Origin: Chryseobacterium capnotolerans
GTDB taxonomy: Bacteria > Bacteroidota > Bacteroidia > Flavobacteriales > Weeksellaceae
Reading direction: 5' to 3'
NCBI RefSeq assembly: GCF_021278965.1
Contig: NZ_CP065589.1
Span: 4,159,001 to 4,223,000, forward strand
DNA: 64,000 bases
Shown: piece after piece, positions 23,379-33,344 of the stretch
Numbering within the stretch: the first letter of the stretch is position 1
Layout: every line of letters begins with the position of its first letter
Translations under genes and position numbers: made by a program
Notes under the pieces: generated by a model
Seen by the model: only the letters and a program-made list of their open reading frames with translations
Databases searched by the model: none
Told to the model about the DNA's origin: nothing

Positions 23379-24402
23379 ATGAAAAAATTATTATTTGGAG
23401 CGCTTGCTCTTAGTTTAATGTCTGCATGTAACAATGACAGCATGACCAATCAAAATGAAACACAAATAAATTCTGAAGCTTCTTCTACTGCCTTCACTGC
23501 AACAGAGAGAAACTGCCCTTCAGAAGAAATGAGAAATGAAGCACTGAAGAATGATCCAGCCTTAAGGCAAAAGGTAGCTGATCTTGAAGCTAATGCTGAA
23601 AACTTCGCAAAAAAAAGCAGCAATGGGAAAAGTTCTTGCAGATGGAACGGTTGAAATCCCAGTAGTGGTAAATGTATTATACAGTAATGCAACAGAAAAT
23701 GTTTCAGCTGCAAGGATCACAGAACAAATTGATGTATTGAATGCAGACTATGGGGGAACCAATACCGATGTTTCCAAGATACCTACAGAATTTCAAGGGG
23801 TAAAAGCTGGTGATGTAAAAGTAAGATTCAAATTGGTAAATACGATCAGAAAATCCACAACCAAATCATCATGGACCAAAACAGATAGAGATAAAAATAA
23901 TATGAAACTTGCATCTAAAGGAGGAATTGACGCAACTAATACTGCGAATAATTTCAATATTTGGGTGGTAGGCAGAATGCCAGATACCAGAGGAGATATT
24001 CTTGGATATTCTTCCTGGCCTGAAGATGCAGGAACATGGAAAGATGGTGTAGTTATTGCCGCTCCGTTCTTTGGTAAAACAGGAACCTCTGCCAATTTCA
24101 ATTTAGGAAGAACTGCCACTCATGAAGTAGGACACTATTTAGGCCTTAGACATATCTGGGGAGATACCACATGTGGTGATGACCTAATTGCAGACACTCC
24201 AACACAAACAACTGCTAATACTGGAAATCCAACTTATCCACTTTACAATACCTGCTATGGGGTTAAAAGATCTGTAATGTTTATGAATTATATGGATTAC
24301 TCTGATGACAAATCATTATATATGTTTTCTGCCGGACAAAAAACAAAAATGCAATCTGTAGTTTCTGCTACCGGACTTAGAGCAGGATTAAGAGTTAACT
24401 AA
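23379..24402 (+). CDS. Secreted M43 (cytophagalysin-type) metalloprotease lipoprotein, frameshifted
   Basis: The signal peptide has a lipobox (LSLMSACNN, Cys17), then a Ser/Thr/Asn-rich linker. The catalytic domain has the zinc motif HEVGHYLGLRH followed by W, and the Met-turn region FMNYMDY of pappalysin-like M43 peptidases. The frame breaks in the A-run at 23609-23616 (8 bases). Removing one A joins NFAKKAAMGKVLADG and gives 340 residues, matching the intact tandem paralogue (339). As sequenced it would make a 91-residue lipoprotein stub. It may be a sequencing error or a slippery tract. No C-terminal type IX sorting domain. Confidence 0.85.
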
Positions 24403-24422
24403 AATTCGTTTAAAATATTTAA

Positions 24423-24454
24423 AATCTATCTCAATTTGGGATAGATTTTTTTTT
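24423..24454 (+). terminator. Terminator of the first M43 gene
   Basis: AATCTATC / GATAGATT hairpin with an 8-base T tail. The same hairpin follows the second protease. The stretch 24455-24741 is very AT-rich and shows nothing else. Confidence 0.8.
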
Positions 24455-24741
24455 GCGTTAAAATCAAAATTGTAGAGACAAGCATTATAAACATTCAAAA
24501 CACGTTAAAAACAAAGTTATCAGATTTATATTTAAGAATGTTATTGACGGATTTAGGGTGAAAAATATTCTATAAATAATAAAGAAATATAATATTATTT
24601 TCATTTTGAAATACACTTAAATGTGAAATATAAAACAATAAACCAAAATTGATTAAAATTTAAAACTTATCAAATTATATTACCATATATTTAAATAATT
24701 AACCATTAATATAAATATTCATTAAATAATTAAAGAAATAA

Positions 24742-24773
24742 TTTGCATATTAATTTCAAATGCTATAATTTCA
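24742..24773 (+). promoter_or_regulatory. Candidate promoter of the second M43 protease
   Basis: TTTG (24742-24745), 20 bases, TAATTTCA (24766-24773), the same sequence and spacing as the copy at 23324. Confidence 0.5.
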
Positions 24774-24802
24774 CACCCTCAACCACATTATATTATAACG
24801 AT

Positions 24803-25822
24803 ATGAAAAAACTCTTTTTGGGAGCTCTAATTCTGAGCTTTATGTCTGCTTGTAATAATGACAGCATGACCAATCAAAATGAATCTTCAATGAATTCAGA
24901 AGCTTCCCCTACTGCTTCCACGGCAACCCAGAGAAAATGCCCGTCTGAAGAAATAAGAGAAGCAATGCTTCTGAAAAACCCTGCACTCAAACAAAAAATA
25001 GCCGATATTGAATTCGGTACTGAAAAATTTGCAGAAAATATTAAGTTTGGAAAGGTACTTGCAGATGGAACCGTTGAAATCCCAGTTGTTTTTAACGTGA
25101 TCTATAGTACTTCCGCCCAGAATGTTTCTGATGCAAGAATCGCTGAACAAATTGCTGTTTTGAACGCAGATTATGGTGCTACCAACTCTGACATCACCAA
25201 GATTCCTTCCGCATTTCAGCCTTCAGCAGCAGGTGATGTAAAAATTCGTTTCAAATTAGTGGCTACTAACCGTAAACAGAATTCAAAAACAGGCTGGAGA
25301 TCTGACCTTGAGCAAATGAAGAAAGCAAGCACAGGTGGAATTGATGCCACTGATGTAAATAAAAATTTGAATATATGGGTTGTTAATTCAATTCTAGACG
25401 AAAATAATCAGCCTGGAACTTTAGGCTATGCTTATTACCCGGAACATGCAGGACAATGGTACGATGGTCTTGTAATAGGTTATCAGTATATTGGAAAAAC
25501 AGGCGCTTCGGCTCCGTTCAACCTGGGAAGAACAGTAACACATGAAGTAGGTCACTACCTAAACCTTCCACACCTTTGGGGATCATCTGATGCAGGCTGC
25601 CAAACAGATTATTCTAATGATACGCCAACTTCTCCAGGTCCTAATTACGGAAATCCAACATATCCTTTGAACAGAGTTTGTGGCGGGGTAAGCCGTTCTC
25701 AGATGTTTATGAATTATATGGATTATGTAGATGATAAGTCTATGTACATGTTCTCTGCTAATCAAAAAACAAGAATGCAGGCTGTAGTATCCGCTTCCGG
25801 ACCAAGAGCTGGATTAAGATAA
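24803..25822 (+). CDS. Secreted M43 metalloprotease lipoprotein, intact tandem copy
   Basis: 339 residues from ATG 24803. An in-frame ATG at 24743 is rejected because it lies in the promoter and would bury the signal peptide. Lipobox LSFMSACNN, linker NDSMTNQNESS shared with the neighbour, zinc motif HEVGHYLNLPH followed by W, and FMNYMDYVDDKSMY after the Met-turn. It should be a periplasmic or surface zinc endopeptidase that ends shortly after the catalytic domain. It is the intact member of a tandem duplication that also copied promoter and terminator. Confidence 0.9.
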   Translation: MKKLFLGALILSFMSACNNDSMTNQNESSMNSEASPTASTATQRKCPSEEIREAMLLKNPALKQKIADIEFGTEKFAENIKFGKVLADGTVEIPVVFNVIYSTSAQNVSDARIAEQIAVLNADYGATNSDITKIPSAFQPSAAGDVKIRFKLVATNRKQNSKTGWRSDLEQMKKASTGGIDATDVNKNLNIWVVNSILDENNQPGTLGYAYYPEHAGQWYDGLVIGYQYIGKTGASAPFNLGRTVTHEVGHYLNLPHLWGSSDAGCQTDYSNDTPTSPGPNYGNPTYPLNRVCGGVSRSQMFMNYMDYVDDKSMYMFSANQKTRMQAVVSASGPRAGLR

Positions 25823-25863
25823 TTAATAAGGTAAGTCGAAATATTATAAATTTATTAAAATAG

Positions 25864-25894
25864 TCTATCTCAATTTTTGGGATAGATTTTTTTT
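25864..25894 (+). terminator. Terminator of the second M43 gene
   Basis: TCTATC / GATAGA hairpin with an 8-base T tail, homologous to the one at 24423. Confidence 0.75.
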
Positions 25895-25930
25895 ATATTT
25901 TTACGAGATTTTAAAAATAAAGACACGGTG

Positions 25931-27315
25931 ATGAAAAAATCAGTCCTAACATTAGGGATTTTATTACATTTTTGCAGTTATAAAGCACAAGATACCATTC
26001 AGCCTCGTAATCTTCAGCAAGATCTTGCTTTGATTAATACAAACACTCCACTAAAAGAACCCACTCCTTTTTCAAGAAGGAATGGGTAAAAAAGTCTGTA
26101 GCTCCTGCCATTCTTTTTACTGCAGCGGCGGCTACATGGGGAGAAAAAGAAAATATCCGCGAGGTAAGAAACCGATATCTTCCTAATTTCAAAGTCAAAT
26201 ATGATGATTACCTTCAATATGCACCTGCCGTAGCTGTGTATGGTTTGAAGCTAGGCGGTGTAAAAGGAAGAAACAATATTGGAAGAGCTACTCTGTCTTA
26301 TGGAGCCAGTTTAGCCATAATGGCTATTTTAGTCAACTCCATTAAATACACTGCAAAAGTTGAACGCCCAGATGGATCTAAAAATAATTCTTTTCCATCA
26401 GGACATGCTGCCATGGCTTTCACCAACGCAAGCTTTCTCCATAAGGAATATGGAATGGTAAACCCAGCCTACAGTATTGCAGGATATGGCTCTGCCACCA
26501 TTACAGGCCTTGGGCGAAATTTAAATAACAGACACTGGGTTCCGGATATCCTTGCCGGTGCCGGCATTGGAATTATATCTACAGAACTCGGCTATTTCTT
26601 TATTGATAAAATATATAAGAACAAAGGAGATAATTTAAGCCTTTTATCCAGAATACAAGGGAATGATTATCCTTCTTTCCTTTCCTTAAAAATGGGTACC
26701 GCTTTAGGGACTACCAACTTCCTGAAAGAATCGGAATTGGATGACAAAAAGCAAACCGGTTTTGAAGGCGGACTGGAAGGCGCTTACTTCTTTTCAAAAA
26801 AATGGGGTGTGGGAGCAGATATTACTTTCAGCAGCTTCCCAATTAAATCTCAAAGAATAACCTTTGATGATGGCCAGGATTTTGGAGATCATGAAATTAA
26901 AACACAATCGATGGGCTTTCTGGCCGCAGGGATTGGCCCCTATTTTTCTCATGAATTCTCAGACAAATGGCAGCTTATGCTAAAACTAACCGGAGGATAT
27001 TCTGCTACAGCCAGTGGAAAAGTATTTGTAAAAGGAAACGAAATAGATGCTCCCAACCATGAACTTCAGATAGCCCGATACAAACCTAAACCAGCTTTCC
27101 GCTGGAACACAGGCGCTTCTATAACCTATAAATTCAACCCTGGATTAGGTCTTACTTTCTATACGGATTATAACCAGATCAACTCTACAATCCGTTATCA
27201 TTTCAGTGATGAGATCAAGGAAAGTGCTGAACTGGATCAGGAACTGAATAATCTGATTGCGAAAGAAAAAATAAATTATGTTACCCTAGGTCTAAGATTA
27301 ACTGCCTATTTTTAA
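25931..27315 (+). CDS. PAP2-family phosphatase with C-terminal barrel-like domain, frameshifted
   Basis: ATG at 25931 starts a signal peptide (SVLTLGILLHFCSYKAQ). The frame is lost at the T-run 26068-26072; one extra T gives PTPFFKKEWVKKSVAPAIL and a 461-residue protein. The phosphatase domain has the three PAP2 motifs: KYTAKVERP, PSGHAAMAF and the NRHWVPD histidine block. The last 190 residues alternate like outer-membrane strands (GLGLTFYTDYNQINSTIRYHF) and end in Phe (YVTLGLRLTAYF). It probably dephosphorylates a lipid-linked substrate at the periplasmic or outer-membrane side. Confidence 0.82.
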
Positions 27316-27319
27316 AATA

Positions 27320-27347
27320 AAAAAGCCTTCAGATTTTGAAGGCTTTC
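27320..27347. terminator. Bidirectional terminator between convergent PAP2 and M1 genes
   Basis: AAAAAGCCTTC / GAAGGCTTT hairpin with A and T tracts on either side. Confidence 0.8.
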
Positions 27348-27350
27348 ATT

Positions 27351-29216
27351 TTATAAAGTTTTACTGTTATCTCCAGGTGTATAATCCATGAAAAGATCTC
27401 CATCCAATTGTACGGATTTTACTTTCTTCTTAATAGGAATTACCAGATCTGTTAATTTTTGATCTTTTTCCCAGACAGAAGGTGAAAAATGCAGTTTTTC
27501 AGTAGTTCCGTCTTCATAGGACAGCACGGCATCAAACGGAATAGCAAACCCTCCTACATTGGCTACATTTACAGTAAGCAAATCATTCATTTGAGAAGCT
27601 CCTGCAACTTTTAGATCAATATAATTATTGGTATAAAACCAATTCTGGAAAAACCAGTTCAGATTCTTCCCGGAACCTGTATTCATAGAATTGAAATAAT
27701 CCCATGGAACCGGATGTTTTCCATTCCAGTTGTCCATATAGTGATGTAATGCTTTTTTGAACAATTCATCTCCCAGATAATCCTTTAATGCAAGGTAAGA
27801 CAATGATGATTTTACATATGAATTATTTCCGTATCCTGAACCGCTTACCTGCGTACTCATTGTAATAATCGGCTGATCTTGTTCTGCCGAAGGATCATTG
27901 ATCCATTTTTTTACACGGAAATTTTTATAAAAGTCTTTCGCTTTTTCTTCCCCATTCTCATCAATCCCAATCAGATATTCTAAAGTAGTCGCCCATCCTT
28001 CGTCCATAAAAGCATATCTCGTTTCGTTGATACCCATATAGAAAGGGAAATAGGTATGTGCAATTTCATGATCAGCGGTAAGTCTGGCATCCTGAAGATT
28101 ATCAGGAATACTGCTATCATTAATCATCATCGGATATTCCATATCTGCATATCCCTGGATGGCAGTCATCACATTATAAGGATATTCTACCCCAGGCCAG
28201 TTTTTGGAAAACCAGTCCAGATTATAACGCATCCAGTCTACATAATGTTCAAAATCTTTTGCTCCTGCTTTATACCCCGCCTGAATACTTGCTCTTTTGG
28301 TTTTAAGCTGAACACTCGCTGCATCCCATACATAATGGTTACTCATCGCAAAACAAAAATCTGTAATATGATTGGCTTTAAATTTCCAGACATTCCATTT
28401 ATTTTGCTGGGTAACTTTTCCTGACTTCATTTCCTGTTCTGTAGCAATATGCATTAACTTATCACTTTTTAATGAAGCCTTGTATCTTTTTAAATACTCC
28501 GGCTGAAGAACGGATTCAGGATTCAGAAAATCTCCGGTTGCCCAAACTACATAATTCTTGGGTGCTGTAATGGCAAAGCTATAATCATTAAAGTCATTAT
28601 AAAACTCTTGTCTGTCAGAATGTGGAAGCATATCCCATCCGTTATAATCATCATATACGGAAATTCTAGGGAAAGAATAAGCTACATAAAATGTTTCAGG
28701 ATCAATCTGTCCTTCTCTTCCACTTTGCACAGAAAGCGGATATTCCCATTCAATCTTAACCTCAGCTTTGGACTTCGATTTTAAAACTGATTTTAATTTT
28801 ACTTTTTCAACGGTTCCCCAATCTTCACTATCGATATCATATTTTTCTCCATTTACCATAAATGATTTGATCTTCAACCCAGTGGACAAAAAATCTTTAG
28901 AAACTGATCCTGATCTTGGAGATTGAGGTTTATGTAAGTTATTTACAAATCTTATCGCTAATTCATTAAGATTATCGGGACTATTATTGGTATAGACAAT
29001 AGTTTCTTTCCCAGAAACAGTCTTTGTATTGGCATCCACTTTTACATCAACATTGTAAATCCCTTTATTCTGCCAGTAGTTTTTGCCAGGTGCACCAGAA
29101 ATATCACGGGTTCCTCGTTCATAAGCTCTTTTAATATTTCTCGGCATATACAATTCCTGAGCGGAGAGTTGCAGCAATGAAACAACCACCAGCATTCCGG
29201 AAAAAATTCTCTTCAT
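27351..29216 (-). CDS. Secreted M1-family metallopeptidase
   Basis: A 621-residue protein with a signal peptide (IFSGMLVVVSLLQLSAQ). The N-terminal beta-saddle carries the typical KNYWQNKGIYNVDVKVD start. The catalytic domain has a substrate-exopeptidase loop of the form GYADMEYP and zinc motif HEIAHTYFPFYM with the third ligand Glu in FMDEGWAT. It acts outside the cytoplasm on peptides, probably as an aminopeptidase. A second relative is at 34953-36887. Confidence 0.9.
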   Translation of the reverse strand: MKRIFSGMLVVVSLLQLSAQELYMPRNIKRAYERGTRDISGAPGKNYWQNKGIYNVDVKVDANTKTVSGKETIVYTNNSPDNLNELAIRFVNNLHKPQSPRSGSVSKDFLSTGLKIKSFMVNGEKYDIDSEDWGTVEKVKLKSVLKSKSKAEVKIEWEYPLSVQSGREGQIDPETFYVAYSFPRISVYDDYNGWDMLPHSDRQEFYNDFNDYSFAITAPKNYVVWATGDFLNPESVLQPEYLKRYKASLKSDKLMHIATEQEMKSGKVTQQNKWNVWKFKANHITDFCFAMSNHYVWDAASVQLKTKRASIQAGYKAGAKDFEHYVDWMRYNLDWFSKNWPGVEYPYNVMTAIQGYADMEYPMMINDSSIPDNLQDARLTADHEIAHTYFPFYMGINETRYAFMDEGWATTLEYLIGIDENGEEKAKDFYKNFRVKKWINDPSAEQDQPIITMSTQVSGSGYGNNSYVKSSLSYLALKDYLGDELFKKALHHYMDNWNGKHPVPWDYFNSMNTGSGKNLNWFFQNWFYTNNYIDLKVAGASQMNDLLTVNVANVGGFAIPFDAVLSYEDGTTEKLHFSPSVWEKDQKLTDLVIPIKKKVKSVQLDGDLFMDYTPGDNSKTL

Positions 29217-29330
29217 AATGATCTCTTTTTTAGATAAGTATCAAAAATAGCGAAAATGTAACATCAAGTGAGAATTTCTTTTATAATAATGTTTTATGAT
29301 AATTAGTTTTCTATTTAAAATATTTTTAAA

Positions 29331-29362
29331 GCTGGGAGATGGAAGCTGGAGGATGGAAGTTA
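29331..29362. repeat. Short tandem GATGGAAG-type repeat
   Basis: GCTGGGAGATGGAAGCTGGA followed by GGATGGAAG: a 15-base unit (GCTGGnnGATGGAAG) present twice in the 236-base gap before the M1 gene. Nothing else is recognisable in that gap. Confidence 0.4.
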
Positions 29363-29452
29363 TGAAACTCTAAACAACAACTGCTTTCTCTTTTTTTAGC
29401 AATTTAATCGTATAACAGTTATAACACTGAACATTAACTACTTAAAAATCTA

Positions 29453-31822
29453 TTAAAGTCTATCCTGTTCAGAGGTTTTTTTGATGGTTTTAGCATTCTT
29501 CACAGATTGATTTCCAAAGTTATATTTCAGTGACAAGGTGAACCCCTGAGTATCTGAATAATCCAGGAAATAATTATCCTGATTAGCATACCTGGTAGAA
29601 ACTTTCTCTCGTGTAGTTTTAAAAATATCACTTACAACCAATGACGCTTCCAACTTTTTATTGAAAAATTTTCTGTTCATCACAAAGTATGCGGACCAAC
29701 TGCTGGAAATTCTGAAAGGTCCCTGTATTCCCGGAGAGAAATACCGATGTCCTATTTCCATTTTCCAATCCCTGTTTTTATCCAGAGTAAAGCTGGTAGA
29801 AATATTAGAGACCCAATTCCAGACTTTATTCTGATGTACTATTCCATCGACTCCCTTGAAATAGTTTTCGTTGTGTTCCAGGTTTTCAGATAAAACAGCG
29901 CTCCACCAAGGCTTTATTTGAAAATTTTTATATAAACTCAGCCCAAATGCCTGACCTTTTTCAATATTTGTAAAATGATATACAACATTGTTCGTTTCCG
30001 GAACCTGATATGAAATTTCCATAGATGGATACAGCTCTTTGCGGTAATAAAAATCCAGATTCCAATTCTTCCAGGAATAGGTAAGATTTAGATTATGAAT
30101 AATGGTGGCTTTCAATTGAGGATCTCCCTGAAAATAGGAAAACAGGTTGTAATAAGATTTTGCAGGATTCAACCATGAATAAGAGGGCCTGCTGATTCTT
30201 TTTCCATAAGAAAACCCAAATTCATGTTTATTCTCTGTGGTATACTGAGCATAAAAGGTTGGAAAAAAATTCCAATAATTATTTTTATTTCGGTTATAGG
30301 GCTCTGAAACAATCCCCTCAAGGTCTGTCATTTCTGCACGAAGTCCTCCTTTAAAGTTCCATTTCCCAATGTTATAAGATAGTGAAGAGTATAATGCAAA
30401 ATTATATTCTTTATAATCAAAATCACTGCTTTTTTCAGGTCTGAATTCCATCAATCCATTTTCATTATCAGAGAAATCAAGTTTACTGTTCGTTTTTACA
30501 AAACTATATTTTGTACCGGATTCCCACTCCAGCTTTTCTCCCTTCCATTGATAATCCAATTGTGTAGAATATAGCTGAACATCAGCTTTATTCTGGGTCA
30601 GAAAATGGTCTTCTCTTGGGGCCTGCCCTGCAAAGTTCAGATGAGTGGTGACATTTTGGTATTTATCAGTATTATTTCCCGTAAAATAATTGATCCAGGA
30701 AAGACTGCTTTTTTTATTCAGCTTTCGGTCTATCTGAAAACTAATTGAATTATTATTGGAACTTGATTCATGATCATTCAATGTTCTGTAACGAGATTCT
30801 ATCACATCCTGATTGTTGTAGATCAATGTAGGCACATCATAGATTCCATAGGATTTTGGAGAAAAATACCCTGAATAGTTGAGGCTTAAGCTGGTCAAAC
30901 TGTCCAACTCATATTCTACATTAAGATTCAGGGTATTCTGGTTAGTGTTTTTATCCTTCCTATTCATCGTGCTGATCCACCGGGTTTGGCTTTCGGGATA
31001 ATAGACATAGTCAGATCCTTCGCGCAAATAAGTTCCCATTCCTTTATAGTAACTTGCCATGATGGATAACTTATCCTTCTTATAATATTGCGACAGTCCA
31101 AAAACTGCTTTTGCATATTGGGTCTGAACATATTTTGAAGACAAAATTCCACGATAGCCCTCAATGTTGTTTTTTTTCATCACAATGTTCAGTACTGCAC
31201 TTCCTGAGGCTTCATATTTCGCAGGCGGATTAGTAATCACTTCTATAGATTTCACTTCATCCCCTTGTGTGTTTTCCAAAAGGTTTTTCAGTTCATCACC
31301 AGTCAGCATTATTTTTTTATCATTGATCGTGACCAGAATTCCTGTGCTTCCTTTTACAGTCAGCACACTATTATTGACAGTAACATTTGGGGTATTCTTT
31401 AAAATCTCCCATGCATTAAGTGATGATATATTGCTGTTTTCTACATTAAACTCCAGGCGGTCCACTTTTCTTTTCACTGATGGTTTTCGCTGGGTCATCA
31501 CAACACCCTCTATCTCTTTAGACTCTCTTTTTAAAATAATGTGTAAAGGTTCAGGGGTTTCCAGGTCCAGATTCTTTTCAAATAAAGAATACCCATCATT
31601 TTTCACCATCAACTTTACATTTTGTTCACTGATTCCTTCCAGAATAAAACCACCATTACTATCTGTTTTCAGCTCTTTGATTAATTCATTTTTGGAATTA
31701 TAAAGAACTACGTGCACTGCTGGGAGTTTTTCATTTTCGGTATTCATCACCGTTCCTGCAATTTTTTGTTTTTGAGCCAGCATCATTATGGGAAGACACA
31801 GAAAAAGAAGAGTTTTGTTCAT
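29453..31822 (-). CDS. Outer-membrane beta-barrel protein, TonB-receptor-like (OMP_b-brl_3 type)
   Basis: 789 residues: signal peptide (LLFLCLPIMMLAQ), a carboxypeptidase-like regulatory domain (IAGTVMNTENEKLPAVHVVL), a plug-like domain (NTPNVTVNNSVLTVKGS and VKSIEVITNPPAKYEASGS), then a long barrel with aromatic-rich strands ending in LSLKYNFGNQ near the C-terminus. Barrels of this family are TonB-dependent-receptor relatives of unknown substrate. It is transcribed divergently from a histidine kinase/response regulator pair across an array of GGTTAA repeats, so it is a likely target of that system. Confidence 0.88.
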   Translation of the reverse strand: MNKTLLFLCLPIMMLAQKQKIAGTVMNTENEKLPAVHVVLYNSKNELIKELKTDSNGGFILEGISEQNVKLMVKNDGYSLFEKNLDLETPEPLHIILKRESKEIEGVVMTQRKPSVKRKVDRLEFNVENSNISSLNAWEILKNTPNVTVNNSVLTVKGSTGILVTINDKKIMLTGDELKNLLENTQGDEVKSIEVITNPPAKYEASGSAVLNIVMKKNNIEGYRGILSSKYVQTQYAKAVFGLSQYYKKDKLSIMASYYKGMGTYLREGSDYVYYPESQTRWISTMNRKDKNTNQNTLNLNVEYELDSLTSLSLNYSGYFSPKSYGIYDVPTLIYNNQDVIESRYRTLNDHESSSNNNSISFQIDRKLNKKSSLSWINYFTGNNTDKYQNVTTHLNFAGQAPREDHFLTQNKADVQLYSTQLDYQWKGEKLEWESGTKYSFVKTNSKLDFSDNENGLMEFRPEKSSDFDYKEYNFALYSSLSYNIGKWNFKGGLRAEMTDLEGIVSEPYNRNKNNYWNFFPTFYAQYTTENKHEFGFSYGKRISRPSYSWLNPAKSYYNLFSYFQGDPQLKATIIHNLNLTYSWKNWNLDFYYRKELYPSMEISYQVPETNNVVYHFTNIEKGQAFGLSLYKNFQIKPWWSAVLSENLEHNENYFKGVDGIVHQNKVWNWVSNISTSFTLDKNRDWKMEIGHRYFSPGIQGPFRISSSWSAYFVMNRKFFNKKLEASLVVSDIFKTTREKVSTRYANQDNYFLDYSDTQGFTLSLKYNFGNQSVKNAKTIKKTSEQDRL

Positions 31823-31898
31823 GATATATTTTTAAGAATATAAAACAGACTAAGCTTGTTTTTACAGGACAAAATTCCAAATTGGTAAGGAGAATTTC

Positions 31899-31972
31899 GG
31901 TTAATGAAAGGTTAATGATGGGTTAACGTCTTTTCGCTTTCTGCTTAAAACATAAGGTTAATGAAAGGTTAA
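31899..31972. promoter_or_regulatory. Array of five GGTTAA direct repeats with 11-bp phasing
   Basis: GGTTAA starts at 31899, 31910 and 31921, then at 31956 and 31967. Spacing within each group is exactly 11 bp. Hexamers with a 5-bp gap are the normal target layout of OmpR/PhoB-type regulators. The array lies between the barrel gene (start 31822, minus) and the kinase gene (start 32022, plus). Confidence 0.6.
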
Positions 31973-32021
31973 TAATAAAAATACCATTTCAATAGAATGC
32001 TAAAGCTTTATCTTTGTTTTA

Positions 32022-33344
32022 ATGATATCTAAGAGTAAAATTCTCATTCCGGTTTTTGCTGCCTTATTCCTACTTTTACTCGGAATACAGGTTTACTTTA
32101 TGTATAAAACCTATCAGGTCAAAGAAAGAGACATCTACAGATCTGTAAATGACGGGCTTTCCAACTACTCTGATAATCTGGAAGATATTCATGAGATCAA
32201 AGAGTCAAAGGATGATGCCCTTCAGGAAATTATAATCAAATATCATAATAAAGAGATCAGTAAAAAAGATTTTTTAAGGTATTTCTTAGAAAACAGAAAA
32301 ATAGCCAAGGAGAGACTTATCCGCTATATTGAGAGCCGAGCCGAGAAAGATGGTTATGACATTTCTGCAAGAATCCGTTATCTGTCTATTGTTCACCTTC
32401 CGGACAGTGCTAAAGTGATCACTGAGCCTATTGTTATTTTTGAAACAAAAGATAAGATTAAGAAACCTCACATAGCCAGCAACGGAAGCTGGGAAACTTC
32501 CACAACCAAAAGAAATGATTCAGACAAAGGAAACGTTAAAAGAAGCAATACCTTTCTGGTTAAAACCCAAACTGATTTTGAAATCAGAAATATAAAAAAT
32601 GTTGTTTTCAAAGAACTTGCGCTATTAATTATCTGCTGTGTCGCCCTTCTTTCAGGTGTTCTTCTATTATATATTTTCACGATCAAAAACCTCATCAAAC
32701 AGCAAAAACAGGTAGAAGTTCTCCACACTGTTGTGGATAACATTTCGCATGAGTTTAAGACTCCAATTGCAACCTTAAAAATAGCATCTAAAACATTAAA
32801 AAAAGGTTGGAATCCTGAGACTCTTCCCTTGATTGACCGACAAATTTCAAGGCTTGAAAGTTTGATGATTCAGCTCCATAAAGATGAAGCACCGGAAGAT
32901 ATGATTGCTATTGAGCCCGAAGATTGGTCATTTTTCATTCAGGACCTGTCTTTTACTTATCCACAAATAGATTTTAAATTAGATAATAAAGTCACCAGCC
33001 AGCTTCCCTTTGATAAAAATCTCATGGAAACAACTGTAAAGAATCTGTGTGAAAATAGTATAAAGTATGGAGCAACAGCTGTGACCATCAATACCAACAG
33101 TGCTGCTCAGCATCTGAAAATTGAGGTTTCTGATAACGGCCAGGGTATGGAGCGTAAAGAACTGAAAAATATTTTTGAAAAATTCTACAGGATACAGGCC
33201 AATAATATTCATAACAGCAAAGGACTGGGGCTGGGGCTGTATTTTGTAAAAGAAATCATTACCTCTTATCACGGTAAAGTTGACGTATCCAGCCAACCGG
33301 GTGTTGGAAGTACTTTTAAAATAACCATCCCTTATGAAAACTAA
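32022..33344 (+). CDS. Membrane sensor histidine kinase (HisKA/HATPase_c)
   Basis: 440 residues. First membrane helix at about 5-27 (ILIPVFAALFLLLLGIQVYF), a periplasmic domain of about 170 residues, second helix near 197-220 (ALLIICCVALLSGVLLLYI). HisKA has the phospho-acceptor His in NISHEFKTPIATLKI. The ATPase N and G boxes are NLCENSIKYG, DNGQGME and KGLGLGLYFVKEI. Its 3' end overlaps the regulator gene by 11 bases, marking a two-component pair. The signal is unknown. Confidence 0.93.
   Translation: MISKSKILIPVFAALFLLLLGIQVYFMYKTYQVKERDIYRSVNDGLSNYSDNLEDIHEIKESKDDALQEIIIKYHNKEISKKDFLRYFLENRKIAKERLIRYIESRAEKDGYDISARIRYLSIVHLPDSAKVITEPIVIFETKDKIKKPHIASNGSWETSTTKRNDSDKGNVKRSNTFLVKTQTDFEIRNIKNVVFKELALLIICCVALLSGVLLLYIFTIKNLIKQQKQVEVLHTVVDNISHEFKTPIATLKIASKTLKKGWNPETLPLIDRQISRLESLMIQLHKDEAPEDMIAIEPEDWSFFIQDLSFTYPQIDFKLDNKVTSQLPFDKNLMETTVKNLCENSIKYGATAVTINTNSAAQHLKIEVSDNGQGMERKELKNIFEKFYRIQANNIHNSKGLGLGLYFVKEIITSYHGKVDVSSQPGVGSTFKITIPYEN

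Noticed and set aside
23379..23654. Stand-alone 91-residue lipoprotein, with a separate protease gene from 23584
   Set aside because: The tandem paralogue shows that both fragments are one protein joined by a 1-base correction in the A-run.
26236..27315. Short cytoplasmic PAP2 gene starting at 26236
   Set aside because: The upstream sequence in another frame encodes a signal peptide and the first PAP2 segment; one missing T explains the break.
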